A stretch of DNA of 24,398 nt from CAXYVX01 sp049297855 (GCA_049297855.1 JBAQVB010000001.1:1-24398); one strand, 5' to 3'; counted from the stretch's first letter, positions 1-7,821 are shown. A program made the numbers and translations. The notes: generated by a model not told the origin, from the sequence alone.

Positions 1-1754
1 GTAATTTCGAGCAATTCATCGTCGCCAATGAAGTCCAGACATTGTTCGAGCGATAGGTCGGTGAATGGTGTCAGCTGGATTGCGCCGTCGCTGGATTTAG
101 AGCGCATGTTGGTCAAATTTTTGCCCTTCGCGACGTTGATTTCGAGGTCTTCCTTGCGGTTATTTAGGCCGACGATTTGCCCAGCGTAAACTTGCACGCC
201 AGCACCAACGAAGAATTCGCCACGGCTTTCCGCGTTTGAGATGGCATAAGCGGTCGACGTGCCGGTTTCGCTGGCGATCAGGGCGCCGTTACGCAAACTT
301 TGCAATTTTTCGCCCAGTGGTTGATAGCCGGCCGGCAACGAGCTCATGATGACGGTGCCTTTAGTTTCGGTCAGCAAAATGTTGCGCAGACCGATCAGGC
401 CACGAGTTGGGATTTTGTAGTGGCTGCGCGACGTGCCGGAAGTGGTCATTTCCTGGCCCAGTAGTTCCGCATGACGCGCGCCGAATTCTTGCGCCACGGC
501 GCCGACAAATTCCGGTGCGACTTCAACGAAAACTTCCTCAACTGGCTCTTCTTTGACGCCGTTTTTTTCGCGTAAAACAACTTGCGGACGACCAACTTCG
601 AATTCAAAACCCTCGCGACGCAACGTTTCCATGAGGACTGATAAATGGAGCTCGCCGCGTCCCGACACGTTAAAACCGATGCCGGCCGGCTCAACTTTTA
701 GCGCAACATTGGTTTCCAATTCGCGTTTTAGGCGATCGCCAATCTGACGTGAGGTGCTGAATTTGCCCTCGCGACCTTTAAATGGCGACGTGTTCGGGCC
801 GAGGTACACGCTGATGGTGGGCGGTTCGACTTCGATCATCGGTAAAGCATCTGGTGTGGCCGGATCAGTCAAAGTTTCGCCGATGTTGGCTTTACTTGCA
901 CCCACGATCGCCACGATGTCGCCCGCCGGCGCTTCCTGGATTTCGCTTCGCGATAAACCTTGATAAGTGAATAATTTGTCAATTTTGGCGCTAGTTTTCG
1001 TGTTGTCCGCGTGAATGTCAGCGAGGGGCATATTGGTGCGCGCTATGCCACGATTGATTTTGCCGATGGTATATTTGCCGAGGAAACTGTCGTAATCGAG
1101 TGAGGTTATGAGCATCTGGAATGGCCCGCTCAGGTCAACCTTTGGCGTTGGAATTTCGCGAACGATGGCGTCGAAAATGACATTCAAATTGCCGGCTTCG
1201 TCGACGTTGTCGGGGAATTTGTCCCAAGCACGACCATCGCGCGCCACAGCGTAATAAATCGGATATTCGAGTTGTGAATCGTCGGTGGCAAGCTCCAAAA
1301 ACAGGTCGCCAATCTCGCTCTCGACTTCGGCGATGCGACGAGCTGGTTTGTCGATTTTATTGATAATTACGATTGGTTTTAGGCCAAGTCCGAGTGCTTT
1401 GCCGAGCACGAATTTGGTTTGCGGCATCGGGCCCTCTTGTGCGTCGACGACCAATATTACGCCGTCCGCCATCTGGAGAGTGCGCTCAACTTCACCTGAG
1501 AAATCGGCGTGTCCCGGCGTGTCGATGATGTTGATTTTCGTGCCGTTCCACATAATTGCGGTATTTTTGGCGGTAATCGTGATGCCGCGTTCGTGTTCCT
1601 GATCGCCACTATCCATGATTAAATGTTCACCCATCTCGGCCGAATTGGCGCGAAAAGTGTACGACTGTTTTAACAGGCCATCCACCAGCGTGGTTTTACC
1701 GTGGTCAACGTGCGCAATAATGGCGACGTTACGAATATTTTTGGGATCCAACAT
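1..1754 (-). CDS. typA: Translational GTPase TypA/BipA, C-terminus cut by window edge
   Basis: Ribosome-associated GTPase of the EF-G/LepA superfamily, linked in other bacteria to ribosome assembly and stress adaptation. The reverse strand reads about 584 codons from ATG at 1754. Near the N-terminus it has the G1 loop AHVDHGKTT (residues 14-22), then the switch I RGITI, the G3 motif DTPGH and the G4 motif NKID. The C-terminal half contains the TypA-typical RGELHLSVLMETLRREG and the SRGEFFVGAGVQVYAGQIVG segment. TypA is usually about 600-615 residues, so only some 20-30 residues lie beyond position 1. A ribosome binding site AAGGAG (complement of 1763-1768) sits 8 nt before the start. It is divergent from the pilin gene. 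The GTPase core looks intact and the family assignment is secure. Confidence 0.96.
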   Translation of the reverse strand, partial: MLDPKNIRNVAIIAHVDHGKTTLVDGLLKQSYTFRANSAEMGEHLIMDSGDQEHERGITITAKNTAIMWNGTKINIIDTPGHADFSGEVERTLQMADGVILVVDAQEGPMPQTKFVLGKALGLGLKPIVIINKIDKPARRIAEVESEIGDLFLELATDDSQLEYPIYYAVARDGRAWDKFPDNVDEAGNLNVIFDAIVREIPTPKVDLSGPFQMLITSLDYDSFLGKYTIGKINRGIARTNMPLADIHADNTKTSAKIDKLFTYQGLSRSEIQEAPAGDIVAIVGASKANIGETLTDPATPDALPMIEVEPPTISVYLGPNTSPFKGREGKFSTSRQIGDRLKRELETNVALKVEPAGIGFNVSGRGELHLSVLMETLRREGFEFEVGRPQVVLREKNGVKEEPVEEVFVEVAPEFVGAVAQEFGARHAELLGQEMTTSGTSRSHYKIPTRGLIGLRNILLTETKGTVIMSSLPAGYQPLGEKLQSLRNGALIASETGTSTAYAISNAESRGEFFVGAGVQVYAGQIVGLNNRKEDLEINVAKGKNLTNMRSKSSDGAIQLTPFTDLSLEQCLDFIGDDELLEI

Positions 1755-1847
1755 AAATAATTCTCCTTATCTAAAACATTTTCGCAAAGGACGCCTAAAA
1801 ATAACGACCCGCAAAAAGTTAACTTAAAACTTGACACAACTGTAGCA

Positions 1848-1876
1848 TATTTTACATAAAAACGCCAGAGTGTCAA
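1848..1876 (-). promoter_or_regulatory. Candidate promoter of typA
   Basis: On the minus strand a perfect TTGACA (1876-1871) is followed after 17 nt by AAAATA (1853-1848), preceded by TG in the extended -10 position. The -10 match is only moderate. Spacing and position upstream of typA make it the best candidate, leaving a leader of about 85-90 nt. Confidence 0.45.
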
Positions 1877-2069
1877 AAATGGAGTTTGCTAGCGATTTTA
1901 CAGCTAGCTCATTCATGTTGATTTTTTACACGGAATTTTGATGCGATCATGTCGTCTACCATTAAGCGTGCGTAAATAATAATTGGCATTAAAATTCAAT
2001 ACGACAATCGCTAAGGTAGCCGTCGACCTCGCTATGACCAGTGTCGGATTTTTTCACTCCCTATCTCCC
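1877..2069. other. Intergenic stretch between typA and pilin, no gene seen
   Basis: This gap between two divergent promoters holds no convincing reading frame, tRNA or terminator. It contains two copies of the palindrome GCTAGC (1888-1893 and 1903-1908) nine nt apart, which could pair into a weak hairpin. Nothing else stands out. Confidence 0.4.
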
Positions 2070-2098
2070 TTGTGTTTATAATTTTCATGTAGTAAAAT
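2070..2098 (+). promoter_or_regulatory. Candidate promoter of the prepilin gene
   Basis: TTGTGT (2070-2075), a 17-nt spacer and TAAAAT (2093-2098) form a sigma-70-like promoter. It predicts a start near 2105 and a leader of about 28 nt that includes the AAGGAG ribosome binding site (2117-2122) of the gene starting at 2133. Confidence 0.5.
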
Positions 2099-2132
2099 AC
2101 AACCAATAGATAAACCAAGGAGAATTAAGTCC

Positions 2133-2733
2133 ATGAATAATCATCAATTAGTAAACAAAAGTAACAATAACAATAATAATAATAACAACGACAATGACAA
2201 CCACAACCGCAATAATAACCAATTGCGCCACTCTATCCATTCTTCCAACCCAATGGGGGGGGGGTATTAATGGTTTCACCATCATTGAAGTCGCATTAGT
2301 CCTAGCTATAGCAGGTTTAATATTCTTAGTAGTCTTTATTGCATGGCCTGCTTTACAAAACTCGCAAAAGGATACAGCTAGGCGCCAAGATGTTGGCAGA
2401 GTTGTTAGTGCCATTGAATCGTATAAGGTGGATAACCAGGGATCACTATACAGTTCCACTGGCGACATAAGAGTATGGAGCAACGTAGGATCTATTTATA
2501 GCGATGGACAGTTAGGAAACTATATCGGTAAGTTATCTAGCTCAAATACAACCGTCTATCTTGTCTATAGCCCACGAACATCAACTACCGGAACTGGCGC
2601 TGGAAGCCTCGATATTGTTGCCAACAGTAGTTGCCCAACTGCTGGCGGAGCTACGTTCAATGTGGCGCCAGGAACGTATGCTGTGGTCAAGAAATTATCC
2701 AGCGGAACATATTACTGTCAGAACGCCAGCTAG
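2133..2733 (+). CDS. Type IV prepilin-like protein, frame broken at a G10 tract
   Basis: Class III signal peptide protein of the type IV pilin family, expected to be cleaved by prepilin peptidase and assembled into a pilus. The ATG at 2133 follows AAGGAG, but its frame stops at 2268-2270 after 45 codons, just past a run of ten G (2255-2264). The pilin frame carries the core G^FTIIEVALVLAIAG with Glu at mature position 5, a long hydrophobic helix, and a C-terminal domain with two Cys (in SSCPT and YYCQN) that could form a D-region disulfide. With nine (or twelve) G the two frames join, giving a roughly 46-residue leader rich in Asn and a mature part of about 153 residues. The ATG at 2194, in the pilin frame, has no ribosome binding site and is probably not the natural start. 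As written the gene is off, phase-variable, or carries a homopolymer sequencing error. Confidence 0.8.
2163..2219 (+). repeat. AAT/AAC trinucleotide-rich tract coding for poly-Asn
   Basis: Nearly every codon here is AAT or AAC in the frame of the ATG at 2133: nine consecutive Asn, then a mixture of Asn with Asp, His and Arg. It forms the bulk of the predicted prepilin leader. A simple repeat like this can itself vary in copy number without changing frame. Confidence 0.7.
2255..2264 (+). repeat. G10 homopolymer at the frame break of the prepilin gene
   Basis: Ten consecutive G separate the frame that has the ribosome binding site from the frame that encodes the pilin. Loss of one G, or gain of two, restores a continuous reading frame. 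Long poly-G tracts of this kind act as slipped-strand switches in other bacteria; whether this one does is inference. Confidence 0.85.
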
Positions 2734-2771
2734 AATAAAACAACGAGTATCCAATTTCTATAGGATGAGTT

Positions 2772-2806
2772 TTCTATCGGCGCGTGATGTCGCGGTTTTT
2801 ATAGAA
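2772..2806 (+). terminator. Possible terminator hairpin after the prepilin gene
   Basis: TTCTAT (2772-2777) pairs with ATAGAA (2801-2806) around an inner CGCG/CGCG stem (2781-2784 with 2791-2794). GTTTTT follows the inner stem directly, so the inner hairpin plus U-run could terminate transcription. The inner stem is only 4 bp. Confidence 0.35.
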
Positions 2807-2839
2807 CTTTTTGTAAAATTCATAGGCGTAGAATCACTA

Positions 2840-2870
2840 TTGAACCCTCCAGCAAATTTTGTGTTATAAT
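2840..2870 (+). promoter_or_regulatory. Extended -10 promoter giving a leaderless FAD-oxidase mRNA
   Basis: A perfect TGTTATAAT (2862-2870) ends only 7 nt before the ATG at 2878, with TTGAAC (2840-2845) 19 nt upstream of the hexamer. Transcription should begin at or within a base or two of the start codon, leaving no room for a ribosome binding site. Confidence 0.7.
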
Positions 2871-2877
2871 CTTTAAC

Positions 2878-4461
2878 ATGAGCAAGATTACGAGTTATTT
2901 GCGCCAACATTTAGCCGGCGAAGTGCGGGATGATGCGTCGACGCGGAACTATTTTTCGAGCGATGAAGGTATATTTACGGCGCCGAGTTTGTTCACGATT
3001 TATCCGCGGACGACCAACGACGTGCGCAAATCGGCGCGTTTTGCTTGGCGGATGGCCGAACGTGGCGCAATTTTGCCGCTAGTGGCGCGCGGTTTGGGGC
3101 TTAATCGAGTTTCCGCGGCGGTCGGCGATGTGACGTTGGCGCTGCCGGCGCACATGGCACGAATTTTAGAGTTCGATCCAAAACTAAAATTGATTCGCGT
3201 GCAACCTGGGCTGACGCTGGCGGCGCTCAACGAGGCGGCCGCGACATATGGTTTGAAATTCCGCGTGAGCGATGATAATAATTTGGCGACGATTGGTGGT
3301 CTGTTGGGTTCGAACGCGCCGTCACGAACCGTGACGCGTTACGGTGCAATTGGCGATCAGGTTGATCGCGTGGAAGTTGTTTTAAGCAACGGTGAGGTTA
3401 TTCAAACCGGTCGACTAAATAAACGTGAACTCAGCGCTAAAAAAGGCCTCCAAACCATGGAAGGTGAAATTTATCGTGCCGTGGACGCGCTGATCGACGA
3501 GAATGCCGATCGCGTGGCGGATTTAGGCGACAATTTGCCGTTCGCTCTAAACCGGGTAAAAACGACGGATGATTTTGACCTGACACCGTTATTCATCGGT
3601 AGCGAAGGCACGCTGGGTGTCATCACGCAAGTGATTTTGCGGCTGGATCGCGTCAGTAACGACAGCGTATTTATTGCAACGGCACTGCACGAACAAAGTT
3701 TGGCGGACGTGGCGGATCAGTTGTCCACATTCGAACCGAGTGAACTTAGTTTTATTACCGGTGGAACATTGAATTTGCTGGAACGGCTGGGTGACGCGTC
3801 GTGGCACCAGCTAACCGACAGCCGGCCGAGCGCCCTCGTGTTCGCGGAATTTGATGATCATAAGTCAGCCAAAAAAGCTAAGAAAGCCTTAAAAGCTTTG
3901 ACGAGTTTAGGCGTTGACGACGTTAAACTGGCCAGCGATTTTGAGGATCAGGCGACGTTGCGTTCCATGCGCGACAGCCCGATTACGTTGACTAATTTTA
4001 ATGAACATGGCGTCGTGGCACCAGCAATTGGCGCCGATTTGCGTGTGCAGCCGTCGCGTTTGCCGGAATTCATCGAAAAGGTGCAAACTCTGTTCGCTAA
4101 GGCACACATCGAGGGTGGCGTTTGGGGAGATCTGAGCGCGGGAGTGGTGAACGCGCAGCCGTTATTGAACCCGACCAATTTTGGCCAAAAACAAGCGATG
4201 ATCAAACTTATAACAGAATTGCGCCTAGCGGCCAACGATTTTAGCGCGCCGGAAATTAACCAAACTGTCAACGGCCGACTGGGCTCGATTTTTATTAGCG
4301 AACTCTACGACAAAGATGCGCTTAAGCTGTTCGCGGACGTGAAAATTATTTTTGATCCGTTCGGTATTTTGAATCCGGGTGTCAAATTCGGGTTGACGAA
4401 CAATGAACTCGCGAATTCGATCAAGAGTGATTTAACGCATGACCGCTTTTTGGAGTTTTAG
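2878..4461 (+). CDS. FAD-linked dehydrogenase, GlcD / D-lactate dehydrogenase-like
   Basis: A 527-residue flavoprotein of the FAD-binding type 4 / VAO superfamily, whose members oxidise 2-hydroxy acids such as D-lactate or glycolate. The N-terminal FAD domain (about 40-180) has the features of the family: VQPGLTLAALNEAA, then NLATIGGLLGSNAPS, RYGAIGDQV and VVLSNGEVIQTG. The segment FIGSEGTLGVITQVILRL (about 238-255) is the classic second FAD motif. The C-terminus ends in FDPFGILNPGVKFG, typical of the FAD-oxidase C domain. No Cys cluster for an iron-sulfur centre is present and no signal peptide or membrane segment is seen, so it is probably cytoplasmic. The exact substrate cannot be told from sequence. 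It appears to be a single transcription unit from its own leaderless promoter. Confidence 0.88.
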   Translation: MSKITSYLRQHLAGEVRDDASTRNYFSSDEGIFTAPSLFTIYPRTTNDVRKSARFAWRMAERGAILPLVARGLGLNRVSAAVGDVTLALPAHMARILEFDPKLKLIRVQPGLTLAALNEAAATYGLKFRVSDDNNLATIGGLLGSNAPSRTVTRYGAIGDQVDRVEVVLSNGEVIQTGRLNKRELSAKKGLQTMEGEIYRAVDALIDENADRVADLGDNLPFALNRVKTTDDFDLTPLFIGSEGTLGVITQVILRLDRVSNDSVFIATALHEQSLADVADQLSTFEPSELSFITGGTLNLLERLGDASWHQLTDSRPSALVFAEFDDHKSAKKAKKALKALTSLGVDDVKLASDFEDQATLRSMRDSPITLTNFNEHGVVAPAIGADLRVQPSRLPEFIEKVQTLFAKAHIEGGVWGDLSAGVVNAQPLLNPTNFGQKQAMIKLITELRLAANDFSAPEINQTVNGRLGSIFISELYDKDALKLFADVKIIFDPFGILNPGVKFGLTNNELANSIKSDLTHDRFLEF

Positions 4462-4496
4462 GCTAGCGGCACGGTCGCGTCAAATAATTAATAATA

Positions 4497-4505
4497 TGCT
4501 ATACT
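4497..4505 (+). promoter_or_regulatory. Extended -10 promoter of the cell-wall hydrolase operon
   Basis: TGCTATACT (4497-4505) lies 10 nt before the ATG at 4516. The predicted transcript starts around 4512, so the 5' leader would be only about 3-4 nt. No convincing -35 box is visible. Confidence 0.6.
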
Positions 4506-4515
4506 CATAAGCATA

Positions 4516-5892
4516 ATGCGTTTACTAAAGTGGTTTCATAGGATGTCGTTGCCAAAATTGGCGTTACTGGCGTTGGTGCTATTGTTGACATTTACGAGCA
4601 CTAATCTCAATATTGCTTGGTCAGCCCCGGCCGACAATCCGTCGCCCTCAATTTACGATTATTATTCAAACAACGGCGTGTTGTTTTACAGCGCGAATAC
4701 GAAAGGGTGCAGTTCATCTAGTAGTAGCTCTTCCGACACAACTAGCGCCACTTCCGGTACCGGCACGCCTGCGCCGGCAGCGGGTACTAATTTTAACCTT
4801 GATCAAGTTAAAGCTTTCGCTAGTTCGCCACTCGCATCGACGTTCGGTGTATCTGATCAGGCAGCCGAATCTTATTTTCTAAAAGGAAACGCGACTATCG
4901 CCGGCCATTTTGGACTAGATTCGAGCAGCATAGGCGCTGTCACGGCAGCCATTAAAGCGGCCGGGGTTTCACCGGCGCTCTTTTACGCCTATGCCGTCAA
5001 TGAAGGCGGTGGTGCCGGAGGATTCATTAATCATTATGGATCCGATGCTCCAGGTGGAGCCGCTGCAAACGCGCAGCGTGACGCAGAATATCTGGTTGAT
5101 CAAGCTAAAACAACCACGGGAGAGCCTGCTACCGGCGGTGGCGAACCCGGCGATATGCCAACAGCTGAGGCGACGAGCTTTTTGCATGCACTTCCCGCTG
5201 GTAGTATTGGGATCGTCTATCTGCAGGCAACATCAGCCGTTACTGCGGAGGTTGAGAGCCTGAGTGGAAAAACAGGTGCGTGGACAACAGCTTTTGGCCA
5301 TCCATTGAGTCAAACTATGGAGGCTATTACAACAATGGGAGGTAATCCACTCAGTGCCGGCGCGGCTACAACCGCCACGTCTTGTGCGACTGCGGCTGTT
5401 GCCGGTAAAGGTATGCAGGCTGCCATAAGTTGGGCAACGAACATTGCTAATAATAACGGATATGGTTATGATCAAAGTGCCCGAACGACAGGTTATCCCA
5501 AGTGGAAGAGCGATCCCAATTGCACGAATGCATGTGCTAGTTTTGATTGCTCTTCATTTATATCAGCAATGTTGACAGTCGCAGGATATTTTCAGGATGA
5601 TCCTGCTTTTACTACTTTTAACGAATCCGCCGCACTCCAAGGCGTTGGGTTTAAAGATGTGACGAATCAAGTGAACTTAGCTAATGGACAAGGCCTTCAA
5701 GCGGGTGATATTTTACTTAACACTAGCAGTCACACTGAAATGTATCTTGGGGACAATAAAAACGTTGGTGCGCACGAGGATGAAAATCACGGTATTTCTG
5801 GTGGTCAAGTCGGAGATCAAAGCGGTAACGAAATTAGTGTGACTCCATACTATAGTGATAGCTGGGATCACGTATGGCGCGCGCCTAATTAA
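4516..5892 (+). CDS. Secreted peptidoglycan hydrolase, NlpC/P60- or Amidase_5-like
   Basis: A 458-residue secreted protein. The N-terminus (MRLLKWFHR then a hydrophobic core to about residue 37, ending near WSAPA) is a signal peptide, followed by a Ser/Thr/Ala/Pro-rich linker. The middle (about 90-270) resembles a lysozyme/glucosaminidase-type helical domain, with the run NEGGGAGGFINHYG whose Glu163 could be catalytic. The C-terminal domain (about 295-458) is a papain-like cysteine peptidase fold: Cys345 in FDCSSF, then GDILL, His406 in SHTEMYLGD and His420 in GAHED. NlpC/P60 and Amidase_5 enzymes cut peptide bonds of peptidoglycan. It is followed after 18 nt by a membrane-anchored protein, probably co-transcribed. 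In an epibiont the target could be its own or a neighbour's wall; that is inference. The middle domain assignment is tentative. Confidence 0.75.
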   Translation: MRLLKWFHRMSLPKLALLALVLLLTFTSTNLNIAWSAPADNPSPSIYDYYSNNGVLFYSANTKGCSSSSSSSSDTTSATSGTGTPAPAAGTNFNLDQVKAFASSPLASTFGVSDQAAESYFLKGNATIAGHFGLDSSSIGAVTAAIKAAGVSPALFYAYAVNEGGGAGGFINHYGSDAPGGAAANAQRDAEYLVDQAKTTTGEPATGGGEPGDMPTAEATSFLHALPAGSIGIVYLQATSAVTAEVESLSGKTGAWTTAFGHPLSQTMEAITTMGGNPLSAGAATTATSCATAAVAGKGMQAAISWATNIANNNGYGYDQSARTTGYPKWKSDPNCTNACASFDCSSFISAMLTVAGYFQDDPAFTTFNESAALQGVGFKDVTNQVNLANGQGLQAGDILLNTSSHTEMYLGDNKNVGAHEDENHGISGGQVGDQSGNEISVTPYYSDSWDHVWRAPN

Positions 5893-5910
5893 AAAGCATA
5901 GGAGGAATAG

Positions 5911-6717
5911 ATGTCGATATTTGTGAACAAGGACAATTTGAACATTAATAACGATCGAATTAGTTTGAGAAACAGAAAGATTTTGATCGTCAGTATAATA
6001 TTATTGAGTGTTGTTTTTATTATACTATTGTCTGTATTGGCGCAACCGTCACCTGCGCAAAAACGTCAACAAACCTTAGATCGCAACGCTACAACGGCCT
6101 CGCGCAAACAAAAAACGAGTGGTACTTGGACGGCTAGCGGAACGGTTGCGACGGGTGGTTTTGCCTCTGCCATTATAAAACAAGATTCAGGCGCAGGACA
6201 GGGTTACGTTGCTATTTATAAAGTTGGACACGACGGCACAATGACCCAAATAGCGTCTGGTAGCTATTTGAGCCCGATAGATTTAGTGATACTGGGGGTA
6301 CCGTTTAATGAGCAGGCTCGGCTCAGCAGCCAGACGGTTGATCAGGTGCGTCAAAATTTTGAGCGTCAATGTAGTTATAACGGTGGTAATACACCGGGCT
6401 ATGATGCGAACAGTTTTTTTGGGGTTCAGATTGACGGCCAACCCGCGTTGGGCGGCGGTAAAACTATGGCTATTCAATATGGGCTAAGCCAATCAATCAT
6501 TGCACGCAACCAAGCGCAATCAAATGCTAGCGACAAAGTGGTTTGTGTTGTTGCAGATTCTGATAGCAATGCCGGCCAAAATGATTATGCCGTAAACTTA
6601 AGTTTTAAATTAAAATTCATTACAGATGGCGGTGTAGTGACGACACACGCTTTTCAGTACTCGGCGCCATCGCAGGTTGGAGCTGTGACAATGAAGCTAG
6701 ACGGACAACGGATTTAG
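5911..6717 (+). CDS. Membrane-anchored extracytoplasmic protein, function unknown
   Basis: I do not recognise this 268-residue protein. A short basic N-terminal tail (about 23 residues) is followed by one strong transmembrane helix (about 24-43, rich in Ile, Leu and Val), then a Gln/Thr/Ser-rich linker and a probably exported domain. The topology is most likely N-in with the C-terminal domain outside. The domain has two Cys (in RQCSYNGG and VVCVVADS), compatible with one disulfide. A strong AGGAGG (5900-5905) lies 5 nt before the ATG and the gene starts 18 nt after the wall hydrolase stop, so the two form an operon and may act together at the envelope. No enzymatic motif is visible. Confidence 0.75.
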   Translation: MSIFVNKDNLNINNDRISLRNRKILIVSIILLSVVFIILLSVLAQPSPAQKRQQTLDRNATTASRKQKTSGTWTASGTVATGGFASAIIKQDSGAGQGYVAIYKVGHDGTMTQIASGSYLSPIDLVILGVPFNEQARLSSQTVDQVRQNFERQCSYNGGNTPGYDANSFFGVQIDGQPALGGGKTMAIQYGLSQSIIARNQAQSNASDKVVCVVADSDSNAGQNDYAVNLSFKLKFITDGGVVTTHAFQYSAPSQVGAVTMKLDGQRI

Positions 6718-6731
6718 AATAATCGCTTTAA

Positions 6732-6765
6732 GAAAAACTCTCCGCCAAGTTAATGACGGAGAGTT
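6732..6765 (-). terminator. Rho-independent terminator of the lipoprotein gene
   Basis: A perfect 9-bp inverted repeat, AACTCTCCG (6736-6744) with CGGAGAGTT (6757-6765), has a 12-nt loop. Read on the minus strand it is followed by TTTTTC, which matches an intrinsic terminator for the gene at 6787-7458. On the plus strand no U-run follows, although the hairpin may still protect the convergent transcript's 3' end. Confidence 0.75.
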
Positions 6766-6786
6766 ATGGAGACAGAAAAGTTTATT

Positions 6787-7458
6787 TTATTTGCGATGGA
6801 ATAAATTTTCCGTCGACGGCCGTGACGCAGTCGAAGCAAATAAGATTTGATCCTTTTGGAAAGGCGGTATTCCTTCTAGAACGCCATTATCATATAACTG
6901 GTTAGGATATTGTGCTCCAGCTGGGTAAAACCCGAGGAGGATGGGGAAATATTCCACACCGTTCATCCCTAGGGCCGTTTTGCCGCTGAGACCCAGCCCG
7001 CCGTTGCCATTATCCGGTGGGGATAATGTCAAATGGACGCCGTCGAATTTGCCATTATTACTATGGATAGTGAAACTGCTATCAATAGTAGCAAATGAAG
7101 TCTCTGTTCTAGACGAAGGCATGAAATCATTAGTGTTAAAAGTAATGGTATTCTGGGTCACGGTTACAATCGTGACGTCATTGGTCCATTGTCCTATAAC
7201 GCTGCTGAAATTACCTGCCTTTATTTGATCGATGTTCATTCCAGCCGGTGTCGAGGTGGGCGCAGGCGCTTCCGGCGTCGATGATGACGCTGACGCAGCA
7301 GGCATTGTCGTTGGTGATAATGGAATGGTGGTAGACACCGACGGCGTTGATGATTGAGATTGACCCAGTCGGGCCGATGTCGTATTGTCGCAACCAGTTG
7401 ATCCTAGAGTCACCAGGATAGTCACCAGGATCGCCAAAACGGAAATCATTCTTTTCAT
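6787..7458 (-). CDS. Lipoprotein with DUF6287-like segment
   Basis: A 223-residue predicted lipoprotein. The N-terminus is a signal peptide with a hydrophobic core and a lipobox-like STGC (Cys23). It is followed by a long Ser/Thr/Pro/Ala-rich linker (about 26-72), as in cell-surface lipoproteins. From about residue 74 the text MNIDQIKAGNFSSVIGQW closely resembles the start of DUF6287 domains, known from lipoproteins of Gram-positive bacteria and of unknown function. The remainder (about 90-223) is Gly- and Asn-rich with no catalytic motif. GGAGAAG (complement of 7462-7468) lies before the ATG, and MKRMIS is the natural start. It is transcribed alone, convergent with the wall hydrolase operon, and ends at a strong terminator. 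The -3 residue of the lipobox (Ser) is not the commonest one, so lipidation is likely but not certain. Confidence 0.75.
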   Translation of the reverse strand: MKRMISVLAILVTILVTLGSTGCDNTTSARLGQSQSSTPSVSTTIPLSPTTMPAASASSSTPEAPAPTSTPAGMNIDQIKAGNFSSVIGQWTNDVTIVTVTQNTITFNTNDFMPSSRTETSFATIDSSFTIHSNNGKFDGVHLTLSPPDNGNGGLGLSGKTALGMNGVEYFPILLGFYPAGAQYPNQLYDNGVLEGIPPFQKDQILFASTASRPSTENLFHRK

Positions 7459-7560
7459 TTTCTTCTCCGATTGATAATGTGCAGGCGCACGAGTTGCGCC
7501 CAGCTATTTTAATCAGTCGCGGGATCGCAACCAATTAACTGTATCATAACATAATTTTAC

Positions 7561-7592
7561 AAAAATAAAAAGCCCCACTTTCACCGTGGGGC
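7561..7592 (-). terminator. Rho-independent terminator of tRNA-Asp
   Basis: On the minus strand GCCCCAC (7592-7586) pairs with GTGGGGC (7578-7572) around a 7-nt loop, followed by an uninterrupted T-rich tail (TTTTTATTTTT, 7571-7561). It lies 8 nt past the CCA end of tRNA-Asp. Confidence 0.9.
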
Positions 7593-7600
7593 ACTTTATT

Positions 7601-7677
7601 TGGCGCGCTCGACCAGACTCGAACTGGCGATCTTCTCCGTGACAGGGAGACGTGGTAACCAACTGCACTACGAGCGC
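7601..7677 (-). tRNA. tRNA-Asp (anticodon GTC)
   Basis: A full 77-nt cloverleaf on the minus strand. The acceptor stem GCGCTCG pairs with CGAGCGC, the anticodon arm TCTCC/GGAGA encloses the loop CTGTCAC with anticodon GTC, and the T arm GCCAG/CTGGT encloses TTCGAGT. The discriminator base is G, an aspartate identity element, and CCA is encoded. One mismatch (C13 with C22) is seen in the D stem. Confidence 0.95.
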
Positions 7678-7695
7678 ACAAAGCTGACCTTCCAA

Positions 7696-7704
7696 ATTAT
7701 ATCA
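7696..7704 (-). promoter_or_regulatory. Extended -10 promoter of tRNA-Asp
   Basis: The minus strand reads TGATATAAT (7704-7696), a perfect extended -10 element, about 18 nt before the tRNA 5' end. No good -35 box is visible. Confidence 0.6.
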
Positions 7705-7812
7705 TAAAGGTGCGAAAATTAAAAAGTGTATTTTGTTGCATATTTGCTTTCATTAATTTATTAAAGCCCGCTCCAAGGTGATTATAACATTGCAGTTCCT
7801 ATATCCTATATA

Positions 7813-7821
7813 TGATATAAT
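7813..7821 (+). promoter_or_regulatory. Extended -10 promoter of the DUF6056-like gene
   Basis: TGATATAAT (7813-7821), identical to the tRNA-Asp element on the other strand, predicts a start near 7828 and a leader of about 70 nt. The leader contains the small inverted repeat CTAGT/ACTAG (7861-7874) and ends with AAGGAGG (7888-7894) 4 nt before the ATG. Confidence 0.6.

Noticed and set aside
446..1602. Several reading frames of 60-110 codons on both strands inside the typA region
   Set aside because: They are out-of-frame shadows of typA, which reads continuously from 1754 to the window edge; none has a ribosome binding site or a family motif.
1888..1908. GCTAGC palindromes as a regulatory operator
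   Set aside because: Each is a simple 6-bp palindrome in a gap away from both promoters; nothing supports protein binding.
2194..2733. Pilin gene starting at the ATG at 2194
   Set aside because: No ribosome binding site precedes it and its first ~25 residues are an out-of-frame reading of the Asn-rich leader; the start at 2133 with AAGGAG plus a G-tract slip explains the locus better.
2561..2869. A 102-codon frame overlapping the pilin 3' end
   Set aside because: It lies in another frame of the pilin gene, has no ribosome binding site and runs through the candidate terminator and the promoter of the next gene.
5872..7615. Possible att-like repeat between the hydrolase gene 3' end and the tRNA-Asp 3' end
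   Set aside because: Only the 8 bases TGGCGCGC are shared, which is too short to support an integration site.
7513..7695. A 60-codon frame across tRNA-Asp
   Set aside because: It reads through the tRNA gene and its terminator, so coding is implausible.
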